Shown piece by piece: positions 39,286 through 48,872 of a stretch of 64,000 nt of DNA. The position numbers and the translations under genes are program-made. The stretch is taken from assembly GCA_017871115.1 (NCBI GenBank), contig JAFCIZ010000006.1:4588001-4652000 (forward strand), written 5' to 3'. Source of the DNA: Cunninghamella blakesleeana (lineage: Eukaryota > Mucoromycota > Mucoromycetes > Mucorales > Cunninghamellaceae). The notes under the pieces are model-generated. The model did no database searches, was not told the DNA's origin, and worked only from the letters and a program-made list of their open reading frames with translations. Positions within the stretch are counted from its first letter, which is position 1. Every line of letters starts with the position of its first letter.

Positions 39286-39812
39286 TATATTTATTTTTTT
39301 CCTATTTATTTTCCCTCTTTTATTATTATTTTACCAGTAGACGTTGAAGAAGTATTATTCATTGATTTATCTAAAGTAGCCGTTGAAGTTGAAGTAGTAA
39401 TAGTCTTAGAAACGTCATTTGTTGTATTGTCGGCTGACGTAGAAGTAGTAGAAGAAGAAAAAGGAAGATCGTCTAATTTTCCCGATAAATAATCCAAGAT
39501 TTTACGTTTGTCTACAATAGAAACATGATCAACCTGTTGCTCTCTACATTCTTTAAAATAAGTACTATTGTCTTCGCGTACATGTTGTAATAAAAATAAA
39601 AGTGTATCTAAACGATAAGTAGGGGTTGTTTCATTCACAGTAGACTTCTTAATATGAGTATCTGTTTCTCTTGGAAATATGTGATTGTCATCAAACTGAA
39701 TACGTTGACAATCTGACATTTTCTCTGTTACTTGACCATCTTTATTGATTAAACGTATAGGTTTATCTTGAATTGTATATTCACGTAATAGTACTAATGC
39801 AGGTGAAGCCAT
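37900..39812 (-). CDS. CDC73: Paf1 complex subunit Cdc73 (parafibromin homolog)
   Basis: RNA polymerase II elongation factor subunit, nuclear, linking transcription to histone modification and 3' processing. Exons 39812-39335, 39153-38905, 38828-38744, 38657-38520, 38405-38317, 38212-38136, 38001-37900 join to 405 residues. The N-terminal domain (about 1-115) has DPLLLLREY-type opening (ALVLLREYTI) and YRLDTLLFLLQHV. A Ser/Thr-rich linker (120-160) and a basic linker (about 160-240) follow. The C-terminal Ras-like domain (about 245-403) begins IPIIIVPAAPTSKLNLFNIK and continues with YHVVDSISNF, WKWERPVEVFSHVKGFFPKW and WAVSLINIHRD. All exon joins are in phase. Intron 1 holds CT and TA repeats. 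Confidence 0.95.
39233..39285. repeat. CT then TA dinucleotide repeats in Cdc73 intron 1
   Basis: About ten CT units followed by about fourteen TA units, inside the intron between exons 1 and 2. Confidence 0.85.
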
Positions 39813-40523
39813 TCTTTTTTTTAAAATATTAAAATAAAAAGATGGATAAATATCTATATATATTTATTTTTTGTAAAAGGGTATGATATGTAAATAATTA
39901 TATATGTATATATATATATATATGAATATTTAATTTTGAAAAGAAAAAAAAAAGTGAATGAGATAAAAGAGTGAGATTTAAAAAAAAAAAAAATTGGGAG
40001 GGAATAAAAAAATTGGGAGAATTAAGATTTAAGATCCAGTCACTTTATATTCGGCCAAACCCCCAGAAGAAGAAAAAATCTGGGTAAAAAAAACATGGTG
40101 ATTATCAAAATTGGGTCGTTCTAATATATAATTTGGGTAACATCTGACCTCACCTATCATTTTTTTTTAAAAAAAATAAAAATAAAAATTGATAGTAATA
40201 ATAATAAAATAAATTTTTATTTTAAAAAAATATAATAAAAGAATAACAATAATAATTTTCACTTTATTTTTCTTTTATTTATTTTTTTAAACCAGAAAAA
40301 GAGAGAGAAGAGAAGAGAAAAAGAAACTGGAATGACTCGCATCATGCGGGAGACCCAGTTCTCTCTACCCCCTAAAAAAAAAACTATAGGCGTAGGCTGG
40401 GCCAAAAAAAAATAAAATAAATTAGGTCACTGGACTAAATTTTTCGTTTTTTTCTTCTTTCTTTTTTTTCCTTCTTTTTCTTATTCAATCAAGTATAAAA
40501 AGTATTTTATTTTTTAAGTAAAC
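39813..40523. promoter_or_regulatory. Divergent promoter, Cdc73 and HMG-box gene
   Basis: 711 bp with unusual GC-rich islands for this window: about 40030-40155 and 40320-40415. The second contains a GC-rich imperfect hairpin (listed separately) about 165-200 bp before the HMG ATG. A C/T-rich tract (40450-40485) comes just before the HMG start. Confidence 0.6.
40325..40360. promoter_or_regulatory. GC-rich imperfect hairpin/palindrome in the Cdc73/HMG promoter
   Basis: Outer arms AACTGG (40325-40330) and CCAGTT (40355-40360) are perfect inverted repeats. Nested inside is CGCATCATGCG, a palindrome except for its central base, and its flanks extend the pairing (CTC with GAG, one bulged G). It could be a dimeric factor site or a hairpin in a 5' leader. 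Confidence 0.5.
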
Positions 40524-41486
40524 ATGGTAGACAAGAAGCAAAAGCAATCTATTGAAAGCGTAAGAATATTTTAATAATAATAAAAAAAATAAGTGAATAA
40601 AAAGTATAATATATTTATATATATTTATATATACTAGAATACTTTTTTTTTTATAAAAAGAGAATAATAATATGAATATGTACTTTGTTTTTCTTTTCTC
40701 TCATCTTTTCTCTTCTTCCCTTTATTCTTTTTTCTTATAGTACGAAGATTTAGCTAAAACCTTTCGTGAACTCGGTGAAAACTTGGTAAAGTTATCTTTA
40801 TTATTAACTCAATCTACCGCGGATGGAGCTAATGCTTCTACAAATAAGGCACCTTCTAAGAAACGTGTTAGAGATGAAAATTTACCAAAACGACCTCTTA
40901 CTTCTTATATTCACTTTTCTGTATCCGAAAGAAACCGTATTATGAAAGAAAACCCTAACGCAACTAATACCGAAGTGGCTTCCCTTTTAGGAAAAGAGTG
41001 GAATAGTTTAAGTGAAAAACAAAGAAAAGTAATAATTAATATAAAATGAATTTTAGCAATAGAAATACAATATAATACGATAGCGATATGGAGAGTTTCT
41101 ATAGTGATTATTAATTTACTACTGTTACTTTATCGTTTTATTACTATTTTTATTAGCCTTTTGTTGATATGGCCAAGAAAGATAAAGAACGTTATGATCG
41201 TGAATTAACCAATGTAAAGAGCAATAATTCACCAGTTAGTTCACCCTCAAAACCCGAAGTAGAAAAAGAAGTAGATAATGATATTCCAAAGGCAAAGAAG
41301 CAAAAACAAAAGGAATCTAGTAATGAAACTAAGAAATCATCATCCTCTTCAAAAAAACCTGTTAAACAAGTAACTCCCTCTTCTGATGAAAAATCCAATG
41401 GGTCAAAAAAGAAAAAAGCACCTGAAACGAAACCCAAAGATGACTTGGCCAAAAAAAGCAAACATAAAAAACCACATAAAAAATAA
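40524..41486 (+). CDS. HMG-box chromatin protein (Hmo1/Nhp6-like)
   Basis: DNA-bending chromatin protein, nuclear. Exons 40524-40559, 40741-41028, 41157-41486 give 217 residues. An N-terminal helical segment (about 12-40, YEDLAKTFRELGENLVKLSL) precedes the HMG box (about 61-125): LPKRPLTSYIHFSV, the conserved LGKEWNSLSEKQRK, then PFVDMAKKDKERYDREL encoded by exon 3. The split of the box by intron 2 is confirmed by phase and by how the halves fit the family. The C-terminal ~90 residues are Lys/Ser/Pro-rich (KKSSSSSKKPVK) and end in KHKKPHKK. Codons are biased to GGT, CGT and AAG. Single-box architecture with a basic tail resembles Hmo1 in part; the exact ortholog is open. Confidence 0.9.
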
Positions 41487-41637
41487 ATAATAAACTATTA
41501 TCCATGTTTTATTATTATAATTAATATATATATATATAATATTATATTTTATTACAACTTGTATGTTTTTAAAGTAAAAAACATTTTTTAAAAAATAATA
41601 CTTTTATCTACTAATATTAATATTAATATTATCATTG

Positions 41638-41639
<2 letters not shown>

Positions 41640-41672
<33 letters not shown>
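41640..41672. repeat. TTA trinucleotide repeat in convergent 3' region
   Basis: About eleven ATT units between the HMG and GNAT stops. Confidence 0.85.
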
Positions 41673-41719
41673 TTTATTATATATTCTTTATTATATATAT
41701 ATTATTCTCTATTTATATT

Positions 41720-42319
41720 TTATTTTATTTCTAAATCGCTTTTTAATAAACCATAAACAACATGATCTAAATAGCGACCATTTACGTATTCAAACTGCCT
41801 AAGCACACCTTCTTGTGTAAAACCCAAACGTTCAGGTACAGCACGGCTTTTCGAATTAGCAGGAGCGGCCCTAATTTCTGCACGATTCATTGAAAATTCA
41901 TTAAAAGCCATATCAATCAAGGCCTTCACAGACTTTGTCATTACACCTTTACCATGATATTTTGTTGCCAACCAATAACCAATACTAATACAATGATTGA
42001 TTTGATTAAATTCATTGTAAGAAATTGAACCTGCTAATTGGTTTTTATAAATAATAGCAAAGGATTCAGGATAACCACCAGATGAAGCGAATTTTTCCAA
42101 ACCACTTTTAATAAATCTTTCAATATTGGATTTATCTTTTACATTGACGTCCACCCAGCCTAACCATGGCCGAAGACTATCTTGCGATTCAACTATCAAG
42201 TTATGAAGTTCATCCACATCATTAATATGAAAAAGTCTTAAAGATACATCGTCGTCTATTTTGATTTGTAACATTATTTGATTTGTTTTGATTTGATTGT
42301 TATTAAAAAGAGAAATCAT
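41720..42319 (-). CDS. GNAT N-acetyltransferase, RimJ/RimL type
   Basis: Acetyl-CoA dependent acetyltransferase, probably cytosolic, acting on an amino or N-terminal group. Intronless, 199 residues from the first ATG; the second Met (residue 16, MLQIKIDDDVSLRLF) is an equally plausible start and matches where the family usually begins. The acetyl-CoA loop YHGKGVMT follows CISIGYWLATK, and the C-terminal block RAEIRAAPANSKSRAVPERLGF ends with EGVLRQFEYVNGRYLDHVVYG when read in two parts. These are typical of RimL-like and spermidine-acetyltransferase-like proteins. Bacterial-like RimL genes are often transferred into fungi, but base use here is like the neighbours. Converges with the HMG gene over 233 bp. 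Confidence 0.88.
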   Translation of the reverse strand: MISLFNNNQIKTNQIMLQIKIDDDVSLRLFHINDVDELHNLIVESQDSLRPWLGWVDVNVKDKSNIERFIKSGLEKFASSGGYPESFAIIYKNQLAGSISYNEFNQINHCISIGYWLATKYHGKGVMTKSVKALIDMAFNEFSMNRAEIRAAPANSKSRAVPERLGFTQEGVLRQFEYVNGRYLDHVVYGLLKSDLEIK

Positions 42320-43485
42320 TTATAAAAAATTAATTTTCTTTTTATACCAATTATGTGATTTTTTTTAAAAAAAAAACTCAGCCTGCTTCTTTTCCAAAAT
42401 AATAAAAAAATTCCCTTAAAAAAAAATTGAAATTGAGTCAGAGTTTATCTTTATATGTACATAAATTTTTGGTAACCGAAAAAATAAAGTTTTGATTTAT
42501 TACAAAGTTTGTGTCTACATATGGTATTGAGTCATTTCATCCGCAGTTTATTTCTATTGTTAATATGGGTGTCGTCCTTTGAAAGTAGTTTACATATTTA
42601 TGTATTTATTTATTTATTTATTTATTATTCTATAAATAATCTGAAATAAATGCATTGATCCAACCGCCAATCATACTAGAGTGATCAAAAATTAGGCATT
42701 CATCGAACTTATTAATAAATACATATATTTATTACAAAATAGAACAACATAAGTATAAGTTTAATATTAAAAATTATGTTTTTAATCTATTCCAACTACA
42801 TAAAAATTAAATAAAAAAATAAAAAAATAGTTGCATTTATATTACGTATTAAAATAAGAGGAAATGAGTAAAATAGATTATAAAGCTGTTCTACAGTTAT
42901 TTGAATTGATATTTTTAATCAATCAGTTGATAACCGAGGTCATATTGTGAAAATTAGCATACATAGAGAAATTAGTATGAATAACAATCTGCTAGTATTT
43001 GATATCCATTGATATATGACGTATGTCCTTTATGTACATTGACTAATTTTTATGGTCATCTTCTGATATTTAGGCTATCAGTAACTATGATTAAACTATA
43101 ATTCTATTAAAAATTTTATATCCATTGATTCATTATCTATAGATTTATTCAAATTTTTTATACGAGAATTGTTGCTTATATTTATTGACAAGTGTTTCTT
43201 GATCTTTTTATGAACATTACGTAGATAAAAATAAAAGATTTTTATGAAAGATAGCTTTTTCTTACTTTGGTATAATTCTAAAAATGGAAACGCATTGATC
43301 ATATAGCCAATCATCCATAAAATGACCAAACTGGAATTTAATTTTTAAATTTTTTTTTTTTTTTTCAATTTTTTTCGCTCTACCATTTTTTCTTTTCTTT
43401 TTCTTTTTCTTTTCTTTTATATAGATCTACATTATATTTAGTTAAAACATTTTATTTTAATAAACGTATACATATATCTGTATAT
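42320..43485. other. Divergent intergenic region, GNAT/coiled-coil gene, with a degenerate direct repeat
   Basis: 1.17 kb. TATT/TTTA repeats lie at 42598-42625. Two related segments (42640-42700 and 43284-43330) form a degenerate direct repeat, listed separately. A 77-codon minus-strand open frame (43096-43329) overlaps the second copy. The core promoter of the plus-strand gene is C/T-rich (43375-43420). Confidence 0.55.
42640..43330 (-). repeat. Degenerate direct repeat with coding-like copies (MIG-x-x-INAF)
   Basis: Two segments about 640 bp apart share GCATTGATC then GCCAATCAT and a TGA(T/C)CAAA end, same orientation and spacing. Read on the minus strand they give related peptides: SSMIGGWINAF in the left copy and LWMIGYMINAF in the right. 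Conservation at protein level suggests duplicated remains of a coding sequence, possibly an element; the family is not recognised. Confidence 0.35.
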
Positions 43486-44710
43486 ATGCCTTTAAAATCA
43501 CTACTTAGAAGAAGAAGTAAAAATAGAAGAGAGTCTAAAGTTGTACCTCATGCTGTTGATGAATGTGAAATATTATCTAAACCCTTCCCTCGGCTTGAAA
43601 CTCGTATTACTTCACCTACAGAGTTAATTAATCTAGTAGGTCATCCAGATATTTCTAAATTTACTAATACCACTATATCGCAAAGACCTGCTTTATTAAA
43701 AACAACTTCTACAGCAAATACTGAACAGTTTCACGATTATTTAGAACAACATAGAACAGGAGTTATTCCAAGACAACATAGAACTATTACTTTTGATACT
43801 ACTACTAATAACAATACTTGTAATAATAATCTTAATACTATGGCTAATAGCTATAATAATAACCATCATTCTATACCAACTATTAATAATCCCAACAGCA
43901 TAAAATCAAATACCACCACCACTGCCATCGCCACCTCCACCGCTACCACTACTAATACAGTACCACAAAATAATATTGATAACGATAAAACTTTAGTTGG
44001 TCAACGGCCACAATCACAACCACAGTATCATCATCATCATCACCCTTCTCAATCTTTTACAATAGCAACTTATTCCGAATATACTGGTAAGTAAAGTAAA
44101 AAAAAAGAAAACAAAACAATCATTATATTATTTAAAAAAAAAAGGGTTGTATTTATGTGTATGCATAGTGTATGTGTGCTGACGGATGGCTACGTTTTTT
44201 ATTTTTATTTTTTTAATAAAAAATTGATCATTAGATCATAAGGTTTATAATAATCGATTTAAGCAACGCTCATCACCATGTTTAAAGCAACAATATGATC
44301 AAGATCAAACCAATATTGAAATACAAGAGTTGCGCCAGCAAATAGAATTATTAGAAAAGGAACGGCATTTTTGGCAACAAAGGTTACATGATCAACAAAA
44401 GAGGGAAAATGAACTAATGCATTTATTAGAAACAACAATTGATAAATTAAATCAACAGCTTAGTACTTCATCTTCTTTTGCTTCATTAAATGATTCAACC
44501 AAATATCATCATCATCATCATTATATTCACGAAATGTCCCCGGGCTCTTTAAAAAGAAAAAGTAATTCATTAAGAAGAACAAGATCCGTGGATCGACCTC
44601 CTTTCTCTTCTATTCAAAATAAGAGTATAACCAATATCATTCAACATAATCATCAACCCATATATGAGGATTATATATTACCACCTTGGCCTCCATTTGT
44701 ATATTTATAA
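43486..44710 (+). CDS. Uncharacterised protein with Asn/Thr-rich middle and C-terminal coiled coil
   Basis: Not recognised. Exons 43486-44086 and 44235-44710 give 358 residues. The N-terminus is basic (MPLKSLLRRRSKNRRES), followed by an ordered-looking stretch (about 20-105) with ETRITSPTELINLVGHPDIS and PRQHRTITFD. A low-complexity Asn/Thr/His region spans 110-195. After the intron a strong coiled coil runs about 222-275 (EIQELRQQIELLEKERHFWQ). The tail is Ser/Arg-rich (RKSNSLRRTRSVDR), a likely phosphorylation or kinase-docking region, and ends in PPWPPFVYL. No TM segment or signal peptide. The coil and basic patches suggest a cytoskeletal or polarity adaptor, which is a guess. Confidence 0.75.
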
Positions 44711-45267
44711 ATTGTTCATTATCACTGTAATAAATAAATCTAATAAATATTCATTTGTTATCCAATTTTATTTAATTGATTTATAAACTTGGCGTTTTAT
44801 TGTAATCTTTTTATCAGTACTTGAGCTTTTTTTTAAAAAGAAAAAAGAAAAAGTTACTAAAAAAAAAAAAGAAAAAAAAAGAAAAAATTTGGCTTGGCTA
44901 TCCTAAATTGGAAAGATATTAAGAACAATATGTATAGATGCATATTTTATATATGATTTAAATTAAACAACTTAGGTAAAAGAAAGAATATATATGATTT
45001 AAAAAATAATAATGATATTGTATAAGAAAACTATTAATACTAATAAAGATCATGAAGAGATATTAAAAAAAAAGACTATAATACATTGAATAAAGGTAAT
45101 AATAAAAAAGGATAGGAGGTCATTGTAACAAAAAAAAAAAAAGTAGTGGATGATGGTATCTAATTATATTTAACAAGGACAATACCTATAAAAATAAAAA
45201 AATAAAATAAAATGAATAAAAATGAATAAAAATGAATATAATTTATATTAATAGTAACGATGGTGAT
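44711..45267. other. Convergent 3' intergenic region
   Basis: 557 bp of A-rich sequence including a threefold AAAATGAAT repeat (45211-45240) near the stop of the minus-strand gene. No gene seen. Confidence 0.6.
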
Positions 45268-45624
45268 TTAAATATGTACATACATTGAAGAATGAGGTCC
45301 AGAACAGTTGGAACAAACGGTGGTTTGTCTTCTTTGGCCTGAATTATTATCATCAGGAGGAGAGTTGCTTAAACCAAATAATGTATAATGTAAAGTAGGT
45401 TGTAAACTAGGGCGAGGATAAGTATTCATGATATTGGCTTCGGTGATCAATTCGTTAGCAGCTCTAGCTGCAGCAGAAGCACGTCCATTTGTTTGTGAAT
45501 AAGGTTGGTTGCGTTGTTTTAAGGCATTACTAAGAGGTTGAATACTTTTTCGAAGACGATCTTTTTCTGAGGAAGTGGTAGAAAAAAAGGTACGGAATAA
45601 TGGAATGCTACCAAGAATAGTCAT
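45268..45624 (-). CDS. Uncharacterised 118-residue protein
   Basis: Not recognised. Intronless, with normal codon use and no low-complexity runs, so I think it is real. The N-terminus (TILGSIPLFRTFFSTTSSEK) could be a mitochondrial presequence: Arg present, no acidic residue in the first 18. A helical Ala-rich stretch follows (RASAAARAANELITEANIM, about 48-66). Near the C-terminus is one CSNC motif (about 103-106), too little for a known zinc fold alone. Upstream DNA carries five AACCCT/AGGGTT motifs. It could be a lineage-restricted mitochondrial or small nuclear protein. Confidence 0.6.
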   Translation of the reverse strand: MTILGSIPLFRTFFSTTSSEKDRLRKSIQPLSNALKQRNQPYSQTNGRASAAARAANELITEANIMNTYPRPSLQPTLHYTLFGLSNSPPDDNNSGQRRQTTVCSNCSGPHSSMYVHI

Positions 45625-45857
45625 CGTTTTGAATATATTAATTACAATAAAAAAAATTGTATTAACCTTAAAAAAGTTGCTTAGATAAACAAAAAGGAAG
45701 GAATGATAATAATAAATAGGAAAGAAAGAAAAAAGGATTGAAAAAATAAAAAATATTTTTTAATAATAGATTTTTTTAATCTGCGCACACGAAACATTAC
45801 CATATTTGATTTTGATCATAAGTGGATAGAAAAGGTGCCGAAATACGAATTTCCCGC

Positions 45858-46035
45858 AACCCTCCGTTATGACACATAATTCATCCGAAGGTTAAAAGAA
45901 GTTGTCCAGTACTCAAAGAACCCTACCTTTTTTTTTTTAAAAAAAAAAAACAAAAAGAGTCAAAACCCTCTTTTGTTTTATGTAATACAAATCAAGGGTT
46001 TTTTTTTTCAAAAAAAATAAAATATATAAAACCCT
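45858..46035. promoter_or_regulatory. Cluster of five AACCCT/AGGGTT telo-box-like motifs
   Basis: AACCCT at 45858-45863, 45919-45924 (extends to AACCCTA), 45964-45969 and 46030-46035; AGGGTT at 45995-46000. They lie 235-410 bp upstream of the 118-residue gene. Telo-box/Homol-E-like motifs drive growth-related genes in other fungi; the role here is inferred. Confidence 0.4.
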
Positions 46036-46423
46036 CTTTTTTTCATTTCTTTTCTTTTTTTCTTGTACACTTTTTAACGATACAAAGAAGCATACAACGG
46101 AGTCTAAAAACCACGGTTTATCCATTTATACCTTTTAAAGTTTTTCCAGCCAAGAATTTAAAATAAATAATTACATATGAAACTCAGGAACCAAAATAAT
46201 GAAAAAGAAAAGCAAAATCAACTTACTCTTTATAATAATAAAATTTAAAAATATATAAAACGAATATTATTTATTCATAATAACAATAATATATTACTAT
46301 TATAATATATAAAAAGTCAAAAATGCATTCATATAAATATAAATGTATATACAACTGAAAATGATCAACATAAAGTTTTATTAAAAAAAAAAAAACAAAG
46401 GATAGTTGTTTTTGGAATAATTA

Positions 46424-46552
46424 TTATTGATAAACTCCACATTTTTCCAAATCAAGTACCATTTTCTCATCATAATACAAAATGATTTGTTTATTTATTG
46501 TGATCTTTTTAATAAGTACATGGCTTAATGGATTACCATAATTAATACAAAT
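46424..46552 (-). pseudogene. Short coding-like fragment, unidentified
   Basis: About 41 codons open on the minus strand ending in tandem TAA TAA, reading YGNPLSHVLIKKITINKQ and later DLEKCGVYQ. Composition is protein-like, but there is no ATG start or clear acceptor and a stop lies just upstream. A decayed gene or element remnant is likely; chance cannot be excluded. Confidence 0.2.
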
Positions 46553-47168
46553 TTATTTTTGATAATAAAATGAAATTTTATATTCGTTTTTAATAAATGA
46601 TTATAAAATAAAAATAAAAAATAAAAGCCATTTTAATAGTATAAATAAATTGAAGAATCTTCCACTTGTAATAATAATTTTTAAAATAAATATTAATATT
46701 AATGAATTGTAAGAGGCTACGTAGTTAAAACTAGAATGAATCAGAATGTATTGAAAAAAAAAAAATGATTTGTGAACGGGGTTTCAAAACTTTGCCTGTA
46801 GATTTTGATAATGTAATTTTTTTATCCTTTCTTTTTCATTTTTTTTTTTTTAAAAAAAAGTGTAATAGATTTATTACGTGATGTTATGTTTATGTATATA
46901 GAAATGATATACTATATTTTAGTAATAAATCACTTGAAAGGATTTATTAATATACAGCAATTTTTTCAAAAATGGCCAACTTAAAAAGCATGGATATATA
47001 TTTTTTAATACTAGTAAATATATAAATAAATTTTGCGTTTGTTTTTGGATTTATTAATATGTAATAAGAGCAATATACAAAATAAGTTATAAAAAATAGA
47101 AAAAGTAAGAAAAAATGGTATAATAAAGAGATATAAAAGATGTAGTGATATATTTTATACTAAAACAA

Positions 47169-47249
47169 TATATATATATATATGTATATATATATGTATA
47201 TATATATATATGTATATATATATGTATATATATATATATGTATATATAT
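47169..47249. repeat. TA/TATATG repeat next to the aquaporin stop codon
   Basis: Imperfect repeat of TA runs interrupted by TG, ending one base before the aquaporin stop; it is the proximal 3' UTR. Confidence 0.85.
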
Positions 47250-48121
47250 TTAACAGGCTGGGGCGGGTTCGTCAGTATCAATGAAAACAGTATAAACAAA
47301 ACCACCTAAAACACCCCCAAAAAGAGGAGCAAACATTGGAATAAAGGCATAATAATTAGATACGGTAAATACATCTACTCCCCATCCTATAGTTGTATTA
47401 AAATAATAATAATAATAATAATAATGGATATAAATAAATAAATTATGTATATATTTTTATATCTATTTTATATAAATTACCAGCAATAGCAGTAAATACC
47501 CTAGGGCCAATATCTCTTGCTGGATTTAAAGAAAACCCAGAAGTATAGCCAAGAGCCAGACTGATAATCATCAAACCAGCCGCTACCATAAAGCCTTGCA
47601 TGGAATAAAAAGGGGAATTATTAGGATGACCTGTCACCATAATTAAAAGCAAAAGTAAAGCAGTACCAAGAATTTCAGAAGCGATGGCAGTATAAGGGCT
47701 CACATAAAATGGAGGATAGGTAGCAAATATACCGGCTGTGCCCATAGGGCCGCTAATTTGGCGCTCACCTTCATCAAAGATATCTATGGCTGGGTGAATC
47801 ATTGTATATAAAATCGCTGACCCCGAAAATGCGCCCATCATTTGTGCTGATATATACGGCAGCACTTTTTTTTTTGGAAATCCACTATAGATCCAAAAGG
47901 TTAATGTAACAGCAGGATTTAAATGGGCTCCCTATACATATGTAATAAAAATAAAAATGGATGAATATACTGACGGCATGTAATAGCAATAGCACCTTCA
48001 CTTTATGATCAACAAGGGTATCATACTTACAGAAACATGACCTGATATACTTATGGCAACCAATACGGCTAAACCTAATAAAAATAAATACAAATGCCAA
48101 TTTAGTTAAATGAAATTATGG

Positions 48122-48152
<31 letters not shown>

Positions 48153-48472
48153 TAAATGAATATATCTATTACCACTTCCAAAAGAGGTTGTCAGCCAACT
48201 TTTTGTCCCAGTTACACCTAAAGTTTGTTCAGCAGATATACCATTAATTAATAGGACTAATACAAAGGTGCCAATAAATTCAGCAAAAAACTCACGATGC
48301 TATGAAAGGTAATCATCAAATTAAATAAAATAAAAATAGTATATTAAATATATAGTTATATAGAGTTAAGGGATATAAAAAATTAGAATAAAATGGTAGC
48401 AAAGAGTGTAGAGAATCATATTATTAGAGATAATAAATCATAGTTCAATTTAAGAAAAGGGGAAGAAATTAG

Positions 48473-48519
<47 letters not shown>

Positions 48520-48778
48520 TTATTTTATAATATACCTTATATCTAAAGTTTCTCCAAGGAATGATCCAGGATGGATAATTAGCATGCCTTTTTTGTTGAT
48601 GGTGATGTTTGTCAATTAAGGTTTTACTTGATAAATGACAATTATTATTAGTAATGTTCTCAGTATTGTTGTTATTATAAATCGAATCAATATAAATGAT
48701 GGAAGTATCTGTTAGAGTGGCTTCGGAAGGATTAGATCTATAAAGGGCTGGTCGTGGTATACTAGGTGAATCACTCAT
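47250..48778 (-). CDS. Aquaglyceroporin (MIP family channel)
   Basis: Plasma-membrane channel for glycerol and/or water. Exons 48778-48536, 48299-48173, 48074-48031, 47931-47481, 47386-47250 give 333 residues. The N-terminal ~80 residues are cytosolic, Asn/His-rich. Pore motif 1 is GAHLNPAVT (Asn143) and motif 2 is FSLNPARD (Asn274). The Asp after the second NPAR is the mark of glycerol-conducting members. TM1 is FFAEFIGTFVLVLLINGI and six TM helices fit the sequence. Loop C holds SGPMGTAGIFATYPPFY. Exon 3 is only 44 nt. The C-terminus is short, ending DEPAPAC. Intron 1 holds a TA repeat. Osmotic or spore-germination roles are known in the family but not shown here. Confidence 0.94.
48479..48530. 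repeat. TA repeat in aquaporin intron 1
   Basis: About sixteen TA units then TTTATATATATTTA, between exons 1 and 2. Related TA runs occur at 48122-48147 and 48848-48871. Confidence 0.85.
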
Positions 48779-48838
48779 ATTGACATTTATAAATTGGAAT
48801 TATGTATTTATATAATTTTAATATATATTTTTATTTTT

Positions 48839-48872
<34 letters not shown>

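Larger units (their letters stand above)
45625..47249. other. Intergenic region with AACCCT motif cluster and a coding-like fragment
   Basis: 1.6 kb between two minus-strand genes. The part next to the 118-residue gene is richer in G+C (45780-45930) and holds AACCCT/AGGGTT at 45858, 45919, 45964, 45995 and 46030, a T(11)A(12) palindrome (45928-45950) and TATATAAAA (46022-46031). The rest is A/T runs plus a coding-like minus-strand fragment (46424-46552). The left end is the TATATG repeat next to the aquaporin stop. Confidence 0.5.

Noticed and set aside
47087..47305. 72-codon frame over the aquaporin 3' end
   Set aside because: It is produced by the TATATG repeat (Tyr-Ile alternation) and overlaps the real terminal exon in another frame.
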